Source: Glebionis coronaria (taxonomy: Eukaryota > Streptophyta > Magnoliopsida > Asterales > Asteraceae). Taken from it: a stretch of DNA of 64,000 nt. Location of the stretch: positions 286,272,140 through 286,336,139 of the forward strand of contig CM046875.1 in assembly GCA_025667525.1 (NCBI GenBank). Direction: 5' to 3'. The translations under genes and the position numbers were made by a program. Below are positions 56,565 to 64,000 of the stretch, one piece after another (position 1 is the first letter of the stretch; every line of letters starts with the position of its first letter). Below the pieces are notes generated by a model. It saw only the letters and a program-made list of their open reading frames with translations. It made no database searches and had not been told where the DNA came from.

Positions 56565-58078
56565 GCAGATCCTTTAACAAATCAGCAACAATCAACCTGC
56601 TTAATGACAAATCAAAAACAAAAAGAAAAATACAAGCTAATATGTATAATCTGTTTACTTTTTTTTTTCTTTCTTCTTAAAATCTTTCCAAAAACTCTTA
56701 AACTCTCTTAAAACGTATTGATATCACTTAATCCAACACAATGAACCTCTAAATTTCCAAACTTGAAACAGATTTCTTACAAAAAATCTTCAAATTTCAG
56801 AAAACCTTAGCCAATTTTGAAACTCAAAATTAATGAACCAAATTGAAAGATGGAACTCAGAATCAAGCTTCAACACAATACACAACTTTTTATAAACCTA
56901 AAAAGGAATTATACTTGTTTAAAACAAAAACCAAAATTTTATTTCATAAAAAAGGAATTACAAGTGTTAAGCTTGAAAACTGGAACAAGGGACATCCACA
57001 GGTTGGAGTCTCCTTTTATACTAGTCTAATGAACATTCTAGGCTCCTAAAAACAAAACCCTAATCAGTAGAAATTCCCAAATTTGCCCTTGACGATTTTG
57101 AGGTATGAGTTGTCCAAATTTGATCTAAGCCGTTCCTTTTGGCGTTGTGATGAAGCAAAAGATCATGGTTGTTGATTTGGGACACGTCACTAAACTTGGA
57201 GGACAAGGTGTGATGTGATTGGTGGAGTGGGAATTTAGGGGTAGGGTCCACAGTGAGTGGGAAGAGGGTTTTGTGTGTGGGAAATGTTCCTGCGTGTGTG
57301 AATCACACGTGGGCAAGGTTAATTGGATTTTAACCTAGGATTAAGTGAAATAGAACCTGGGGGTGAAAAGTGCACAGTAACTTCTTTTTGATCCGTATTT
57401 GGGGGAAGTGAAAGTGTTAGGCGCCCTTTTTCAGTTTGAATGTTTCATTTGGCAACTTCAGCCCTTATCTTTTGGAATTTTTGGCATATAAGGTTATTCA
57501 GCCCTAAATCCGTTTTTGCTTTGTTAATATCTTTCCCCTTTTGTCACTTTTGGCACCAAACTTTGGAATAAGGTTTCAAAGGATTGTTTTTGCCTTTTTG
57601 AGTAATTTCAAGGGCTGAACTTGGACAATCTTGATCTTCAAAGGTCTTCAATGTCTCTTAATCTTCATGAGGGACCATTATTAGCAATTTGAAATTGTTG
57701 AGGGACTAATCTTGCCATTTCTTCAAAGTTGAAGGACCTTTTTGCAATTTTGACAAACTTAAGGGACCAAACTTGTAATTATTAATATACAAGGGTTTTA
57801 AGTGTCATTTCTTCATTAATGGAGGATCAATCTTGCTTGTCTTCAAGTCTTCAAGGGTTTTTGTTGAAAATTCCATGATTAGGGCCCGGTTCTTTGTACG
57901 GCTTCGTTTCTCGTGTCCGTTTTTCCTTGTATCTTGTGATCTTTTGTCTATTTCACGATATCCATACCTAAAATACACAAGTAAACAAACACAAGCATAT
58001 ATATGGTATTTTATGACATTTTAGTGCATTAAAAGCCCGAAAAGAACGATGAGATCATGTATAAATGCCATCTCATCA

Positions 58079-58093
58079 CTCCCCCATACTAAG
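58079..58093 (-). other. Polypurine tract of D2
   Basis: The minus strand reads CTTAGTATGGGGGAG directly before the 3' LTR. Similar boxes are at 59814-59827 and 59870-59882. Confidence 0.75.
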
Positions 58094-60321
58094 CCATTGT
58101 CGTGCCCTCACGCAATGCTAGAATAAAGTATCTAAGCATCACCAAAGTTCAATTTTATTAACCTTTATTGAAGAGTAAAAGACTTGCAACAAACTACGAG
58201 AATGTGTAAAGACATAATGTATGATTTTCATCACCAAAATGTGACTTTTAGGGTCAAAGAATAGAAACAAATTAATGTCCCTTAGAGTAAAATTCGTCAT
58301 CCTTGATTGTCATACATTCCATGCTAAGTGCAAAAACAAGATCATTGTTGGTACAAGTCACAATGCTAACACTACTCATACGTCCAAATTGTGTAATACT
58401 TTTTCTCCCCGCAATCCTAGTTATTATAAAAGGAAATGGGTTACTAGCATTTTTTATCTATTTGTCATGGATCACAAGTGATTCATATTGACTTATTTGA
58501 GTAGTTATTAGTCCGAAAGCAAAGTAGCACGATTTGATCAATAGTTAGCCGAAGGACAAAATCTTTTAAAACGGCTTCTCGTGTATCTCCTTAAGTTCAT
58601 ATCTTGGCATAACTCGTTTCACGATTTGAGACCTTTCTCGGACCGATATTTGGCATGTACTTCATACTTCAAATCTTGGGAAGACGTTCTTGAAATTATG
58701 GTCTTCTCTTCATATTTTGGAATTTCTTCACTTGACGTTTTTGAGAGATTCTTCATATAGGACCACGACTTCATCATTTTTCTTCAATCTTTACTTTGGA
58801 TTTTGATATACAACGATCCGCCTCCTTTTCGGACTTGGATATATTTATCCTCATACCTTGTTAGGGTCTTTTTGGATAGACTTTCTCCATTCTTTAGGGG
58901 AGTAATTGCTTCTCGTCGTGTGTCTTGATCCTTCATATTGATTTTGGAATAATGATACTTCACATCATCTTTGGATCTTTAGCAAAAATAGAGCTCCTCA
59001 TGCCTTGTTAGGGCCTTTTTGGATGATCGCCAATCTTCGCGTCCCGCTTCAATAAGTTATGCCTTGGCTATGAACTCTATTCAACCCCGAGCAACTTTTA
59101 AACGATCTTGCGCTAGAGGCTAAGTAACCTTTCAAATCGTACGACCTTACTTATTGCAATTATGATTTATTCCTAATGCATTGATCTTATGGGAAGAAAA
59201 AGCCACAATTAAAAACATATGAGTTTTTGAAAGAACACTTTTATGTTCTACGTTTAGCATGATCACTTGTCTAACTCTATCATTTCTCGTTCTTCACTAT
59301 ATAAAGACCTCTAATTAAAGAGACTCGTGAATACTTAGCCATGCAAGTCAAAATTAAGCCAAATTTGGATTAGCTTTCATTAAGACTATATCAAATCAAA
59401 GTTTTGGGTTTTCAAGACACCTATAGGATCTTGCACTTTCTTGGACTTTTTCAAGTTTAGAGAATGCGTTTTAAAGTTCCCTTGATAAGTGACTTTCTAG
59501 AATCAATTATAGGAACTTGCGAAAAGTTCTTGTTCTTAACCCGAATGAATTAAGACTTTCGCGTTTTAAAGCTCCCTATATAAAAGTCTAGCAAAACTTG
59601 AATTGAGCGGGTTAAGGAATGTAAATGGCTCCAAATGCCCATCAAGTCAAAAATTAACTCTTATTCTACCCATCGGAAAATATACATTCGTGTCTTAAAA
59701 ACATTTATGAAAACTAAGAAAAATTTTAAAATTTGGCCATTTTTAGCCTTATTAGCAAAACAAAACATTGAAAGTTGGAAAACGTGAGGGCGCAGCAAAG
59801 CAAGTACCTATTCACCCCCCATACTAAAAGTAAACATTGTCCTCAATGTTTCGAGTCTAAAGGTGGAGCACCCCCATACTAGAGACGAAGAGTCGAATGC
59901 TTAGGATCTAGCATGGAAAGGGTGATCAACAATATATCTAAAGCCGTTTATTAATTATGCTAAAAGATAATTGTTAGAACAATAAAGGATATGTCATGGA
60001 TTCGTGAAAAACTTCTTCAAACGAACGATGGAGGCTCACGTAAACGAACACGAGAGTCTTCAATCGTAGATGATGATGATCTAGATAACACAATCACAAA
60101 CAACCACGAGACAACGAGTTGGAAGGGTACAAGTCCCCTTATTAGTGAATATAAAAGATAAGCATGGGATCTCCCCCACGAGGTACCTCGTTTTTGATTA
60201 CCGAGTCATGAGCTCGAATCGATCCCCTCAAAATGTGAACATTTAGGGAAATCATGGTGTGGTCAATTTTTGATGGGGCTTACATGATAAATAAGGCCCA
60301 AAAAGCAACCGGTAAAAAGGA
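58079..60321 (-). other. 3' noncoding block of D2
   Basis: No credible gene in 2.2 kb. 58290-59130 closely matches 1480-2290 of A; CTCTATCATTTCTCGTTCT near 59275 is shared with A and, on the other strand, in part with B. The conserved hairpin is at 59832-59851. Confidence 0.7.
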
Positions 60322-63300
60322 CTAAGTCCTTAGGTGATGCAAAATACCGGGGTCGAAAATGGCGTTCTCGTTCTTTTTGGAAAAACAATTCAACGCCACT
60401 TCAACATGTGTCATAAACTCAAAGAGTTTGAAGAAAATAGATGAGAAATAGAAGGGTGAGACAATTGGTAAGACAAACGTTTGAGCTACTCGAGGTAGAC
60501 TCGCACCAAGCAAATAGATATAGTTTCCATTTATTGCATCGGTGGAAGACCGAGATTTCCCTTTACATGAAATTCCGGGATCGAATATCTCGTCCTCGGT
60601 GGACAAGGATGAGGGAACATAAGGGGCTTCCCCTATACTAGAACCACACAAAGCATCGTCAAAAGGAGTAGACGAGTTTGTAGCACTCAAAACACGTGGT
60701 GATGACGGAGTTAGATTTGTAGAAAAATCAATTAAATCACATTTAAGATCTTTTCCATTTTTATCTTTTGAACTCTCCTTATGAAAACCCTTTTTGATTA
60801 TGTCGAAAATATTTGGTGTTTCTAAGACGATGTTAGTCACACTAAAAATTCTCACATTTTGAAACCGTTTTGGTTTTGGTGGTGGCAAGTTCTCAAAACG
60901 TTTATCGACGAAGAAAACCTCCCCATTAGGGTCTACATATTCATCATCCGAAAGATCTTCCGTAGAAACCGGCAACTTATCGACACTTTTCAAGAATGAA
61001 TGTTCGAGATGAGGCGAAGGATTTTTCGATTCAAGTATTGATGGTTTCTTCTTTGTAGGCTTTACACTCATAACCTCCACCGGCGGAGGAAATGGTAAAT
61101 TGTTTTTGGCGACATTCCCTAAAACTCTTGGTGAAAATTCTTTGCAAATGACATTGGTCGAGTCACCATGGTTTAAAGTTGCAATAGAATAGACATGAGA
61201 AAGATTGGAGTTTTGTGTTGCATTGATGACAAGTTCTTCTTCATTAAAACGAAGGGTGATTTTTCGAGCATGAACATCGATAAGTGCTCTTGATGTATCC
61301 AAAAATGAACGACCCAAAATGAGAGGAACTTTTCGATTGATAGGAATGTCTACAACGATAAAGTCAACGGGATAGTAAAACTTTCCGACTTTAACGAAAA
61401 CGTCCTCGGCTACTCCACATGCCATGATCGTAGAATGATCGGCCATCTCGATGGACATGTTCGAAGGAGTGAGAGCCGGAAGTGAAAGCGATTTGAAAAT
61501 CTCGAGAGGCATTAGATTAATACTAGCACCAAGATCGGCCAAGGCGTAGCATTCCTCCATATCTTGAATAGCACACGGAATCAAAAATTTACCGGGATCA
61601 CCGACTTTTTGTGGTATGCGGCTTAGAAAAACCGATGAACAACTAGACGATTGTTGTAACTTTTCTTTGTTGTTTAGCATACTTTTGAAGTTTGCGGCGA
61701 ATCGAGGCATCATGATTAAAGCATCGGCAAAACTTATGTTAAAATGCAAATCACGAAACATTTTCATAAATAGCTCAAATTGATAATTGTTCCGTTCTTG
61801 TGCTTTCTCTTTGTTACGTCTCGAAGGGTAAGGTAAAGGTGGTGTGGGTTGGTCATTAGGCAACGGCCTTGGAAACTCGGGTTCCACAATTGGTATTGGT
61901 TCAACCGTAGGTGTGGTTTGAGCGGTACTTCGTGGGCTAGCAATGTGCTCCTTTTCGACCATCACCTCGGGTTCTTTCTCGATTTCCTTCTCCGTAGAAG
62001 TACTTGGACGAGAGATTGGTTCCTTGAAAGTTTTACCACTTCGTGTAGCAACAACCTTCAATTCTCCCCTCGGGTTGTTAATGGTATCACTAGGAAGACC
62101 ACCCGAAGAAGAGGGCTTACACATGATTGCTTCAAACATCTTAGCCATTAGGTCCTCAAATTTTGATTGCCTAGCATCCGCTTTCAATAACTCTTGCTTA
62201 ATCTCATGTTGTCCTAATTCCATCTTTTGTTGGTTTTGTTGAAGACGTTGGACATTTCCTTCCATTTTGTTTGCATGAGTTTTAAGTTCATTAGCAAGTT
62301 CATTTTTAAGCTCGTTTTTCAACTCGGATCTTAAGCTAATCATCTCACGTTGCATATTATCAAATTTAGCATCATTTGCTTTTGCATAATCCAAAAATTC
62401 TCCTTGCAAATTTTTCGTGTGAGCATTTTGAAAACCTTGTGTAGTGTTTTGAAAATCACGGTTTTGGTTTTGATTAGAGATTTGTCCATTCCCACTTTGA
62501 TAATTCCCTTTGTTGTAATTGCGTGTGTTGCCTTGGTAATTACCTTGGTTGTTGTTTCGATAATTATTAACATTTTGGTTTGGTGGAGCTTGATTTGGAC
62601 GAGAACCTTGGCCGTTTTGGTTATAAGTTCCCGTTGCTACATAAGCACTCGAAGTGTTACCATCCGCGGTAATGCACTCGGAAAGATCATGAGCTCCCCC
62701 ACAAGATAAACAACTCTTAGCAACCGCTTTAACCGAAGCGGAATTGGAAGCTTCTTGAGCCTTCCAATGGGACATTAGATTAGCAAATCTATCAAAAAAC
62801 CGATTTTCCTCATTAGCTTCATCATGTAAGGCATTAATGCTACGAGACGATTGTGATGAAGATGACGAACCCATATTGGCAACACTCGGTGTGTTACGAG
62901 GGCTATAAACCTTAGATCGATTCTCAATGATTTGTAAAGCCTCATTTGTCGTCTTGCACAAAAAATTACCACCCGCGGCGGCATTCAAATAATCTCGTTC
63001 ATGATCATTAAGCCCATTATAAAAAGTATCCACTTGATGCAATTCCGAAAAATCATGGTGTGGACATTCATGTAACATCTCTTTAAATCGTTCCCATGCC
63101 GTTGAAAAACTTTCATTATTTCGTTGCACAAATCGTGAAATCTCATTTTTTAAGTGTGTTGTTTTAGATGGTGGAAAAAACTTGTTCACAAACTTAGAAA
63201 CGAGATCGACCCATGTCAAAATCGAATTTGGTGGTTCTTTCTCGAGCCAAATTTTTGCGGGTCCATCCAACGAGTATGGAAACAACATCATCTTAATGGC

Positions 63301-63648
63301 GTCATGTGGAACATCTTTGAATTTGCTAGTAGCGGTGAGACGGTTGAAATTCCTAATGTGGTAATGCGGGTTGTCTTTCTCGTGACCTCTAAACTTGTTT
63401 GCTTGCAACATAGACATTAAACCCGTCTTAATCTCGAAATTCTCCGCAAGGATGGCGGGAATCACAATAGCCTCTCCAAAACCCTCGGTGGGTGCTTGTA
63501 GCAACTCCATCATAGTACGATTAGCCATGACGACTTCTTGTTCTATAATAGGTTCAACAATTGGAGGTTCTCCAACAATCAACGATCCTTGATTTGCTTG
63601 CTTTTGAAGACGTTTACGAGCTCGTTTAGCTTGATTACGAGTGATCAT
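60322..63648 (-). CDS. Gag-protease polyprotein of D2
   Basis: A long intact frame. It is open 42 codons further up, but the start is placed at the ATG 63646-63648 (MITRNQAKRARKRL) because this matches the start of D1. Domains in order: basic N-terminus; capsid-like region (MMELLQAPTEGFGEAIVIPA, MMLFPYSLDGPAKIWLEKEP, KFVNKFFPPSKT, HVDTFYNGL-like, AAAGGNFLC); knuckle CLSCGGAHDLSEC; Asn/Gln-rich stretch; coiled-coil-like Lys/Glu helices; Pro-rich linker; protease (ALADLGASINLM, then LILGRSF); and a ~300-residue extension found in place of RT, ending with two copies of E-[DN]-x-IFDPGI. Likely role: particle formation and self-cleavage, with RT and integrase borrowed from a relative. Its openness over 3.3 kb argues for recent activity. 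Confidence 0.85.
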   Translation of the reverse strand: MITRNQAKRARKRLQKQANQGSLIVGEPPIVEPIIEQEVVMANRTMMELLQAPTEGFGEAIVIPAILAENFEIKTGLMSMLQANKFRGHEKDNPHYHIRNFNRLTATSKFKDVPHDAIKMMLFPYSLDGPAKIWLEKEPPNSILTWVDLVSKFVNKFFPPSKTTHLKNEISRFVQRNNESFSTAWERFKEMLHECPHHDFSELHQVDTFYNGLNDHERDYLNAAAGGNFLCKTTNEALQIIENRSKVYSPRNTPSVANMGSSSSSQSSRSINALHDEANEENRFFDRFANLMSHWKAQEASNSASVKAVAKSCLSCGGAHDLSECITADGNTSSAYVATGTYNQNGQGSRPNQAPPNQNVNNYRNNNQGNYQGNTRNYNKGNYQSGNGQISNQNQNRDFQNTTQGFQNAHTKNLQGEFLDYAKANDAKFDNMQREMISLRSELKNELKNELANELKTHANKMEGNVQRLQQNQQKMELGQHEIKQELLKADARQSKFEDLMAKMFEAIMCKPSSSGGLPSDTINNPRGELKVVATRSGKTFKEPISRPSTSTEKEIEKEPEVMVEKEHIASPRSTAQTTPTVEPIPIVEPEFPRPLPNDQPTPPLPYPSRRNKEKAQERNNYQFELFMKMFRDLHFNISFADALIMMPRFAANFKSMLNNKEKLQQSSSCSSVFLSRIPQKVGDPGKFLIPCAIQDMEECYALADLGASINLMPLEIFKSLSLPALTPSNMSIEMADHSTIMACGVAEDVFVKVGKFYYPVDFIVVDIPINRKVPLILGRSFLDTSRALIDVHARKITLRFNEEELVINATQNSNLSHVYSIATLNHGDSTNVICKEFSPRVLGNVAKNNLPFPPPVEVMSVKPTKKKPSILESKNPSPHLEHSFLKSVDKLPVSTEDLSDDEYVDPNGEVFFVDKRFENLPPPKPKRFQNVRIFSVTNIVLETPNIFDIIKKGFHKESSKDKNGKDLKCDLIDFSTNLTPSSPRVLSATNSSTPFDDALCGSSIGEAPYVPSSLSTEDEIFDPGISCKGKSRSSTDAINGNYIYLLGASLPRVAQTFVLPIVSPFYFSSIFFKLFEFMTHVEVALNCFSKKNENAIFDPGILHHLRT

Positions 63649-64000
63649 AAACTTCACGAAGAATGGGAGGTGAGCAAAGAAGATTCTTTTTGGTGTTTTG
63701 TGAATTTTCAATTTTTTTGTGTTTTTGATGATATTTAATTTTTTTGGATTTTGGTGTATCTTCGTAGACAACAATCTACAAAATCTCTTCTCGAATCAAA
63801 CTCTTGATTAAAGAAGCCTCAAAGGAATGAAAACGATCACGTGGAGTGAACGCCTTCGAATGACTTTAGAACTTTGGTGAAAACCAAATTGTTCACGAGG
63901 GTTTAATCACAAAGAAACCAAGCAAATATAGTATACGTAATAATACTTTGGGCGGAAAAACCCTCGATTAGCCTTCAATGTCAAAATACTCACAAGCAAG
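63649..64000 (-). other. Leader of D2, partial
   Basis: Matches the D1 leader in reverse complement (for example the block with GGAGTGAACGCCTTCGA). It is cut by the right edge just before the expected position of the GGG.../CTTAAG hairpin, primer site and 5' LTR. Confidence 0.65.

Larger units (their letters stand above)
54300..58078 (-). repeat. 3' LTR of D2 (3.8 kb)
   Basis: The minus strand starts at 58078 with TGATGAGATGGC after a G-rich tract and ends CTACAATCA at 54300, at the break in the D1 protease frame. TATAAAAGG (minus) at about 57013-57021. It contains the four-hairpin cluster (56484-56564) and a SINE-like piece (about 55528-55592). The part 54560-55480 is very AT-rich. No gene is seen. 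Confidence 0.82.
54300..64000 (-). mobile_element. Element D2: Athila-type element without visible pol
   Basis: 3' LTR 54300-58078, polypurine tract 58079-58093, noncoding block, one gag-protease ORF, and leader to the right edge. CCTTC at 54295-54299 would be the left target duplication. No RT, RNase H or integrase lies between the ORF and the 3' LTR, so D2 is probably non-autonomous. Confidence 0.83.

Noticed and set aside
61849..62709. Plus-strand frames opposite the D2 gag-protease ORF
   Set aside because: Antisense shadows of the long minus-strand coding frame.

Overview
The window looks like a repeat-filled block of a plant nuclear genome. I see no host gene, rRNA or tRNA that I can defend. 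It is AT-rich and made almost wholly of LTR retrotransposons nested in one another. Several features recall Asteraceae elements as I know them (the FDPGI tail in element proteins, and a copia element with a long extra ORF after pol), so a daisy-family genome is my best guess. That is inference, not proof.

Layout, with letters used throughout. A (1-6858, minus) is a pol-less, Athila-like element with one zinc-rich ORF; its 3' LTR runs off the left edge. A sits inside the 3' LTR of D4 (6859-9798, plus), which abuts an oppositely oriented LTR piece, D3 (9799-10399 and 36892-37540, minus). D3 is split by C (10400-36886, plus), a large Ty1/copia element with 515-bp LTRs and a CTACT target duplication. 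Inside the extra ORF of C sits B (20358-34949, plus), an Athila-type Ty3/gypsy element with ~3.08-kb LTRs and a GTGGT target duplication. D3 lies in E (37541-43022), a decayed chromovirus with RT, integrase and chromodomain traces and a 3.1-kb LTR. Then come an orphan minus-strand ORF fragment (43312-43656), chromovirus F (43657-47936, minus), and D1 (47937-54299, plus; LTR, leader, gag, protease). D1 is cut in its protease by D2 (54300-64000 and beyond, minus), a relative that keeps gag and protease but shows no RT or integrase before its 3' LTR.

How the parts relate. B carries a full but broken gag-pol set. A has no polymerase but shares with B its tRNA-Asp-like primer site, a hairpin just after that site, a long 3' noncoding block and the polypurine tract, so A looks like a parasite of a B-type element. 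D2 looks pol-less in the same way. Copies B and C are damaged, largely by stops that fit C-to-T change at former Gln or Trp codons, yet their LTR pairs differ by only about 1% by eye.

The most interesting signals are: a decamer (consensus RRCGYTGACA) repeated about 45 times in C at 21- or 15-bp steps, in the LTRs, the coding regions and just upstream of two TATA boxes; the extra ORF of C with its own apparent promoter; a leader hairpin with a palindromic loop in B and D1 whose stems covary, resembling a retroviral dimerisation site; a 20-bp hairpin plus duplicated polypurine-like boxes in the 3' regions of A, B and D2; a ~46-unit array of CCAATCA in the LTR of A; and four consecutive perfect hairpins in the LTR of D2.
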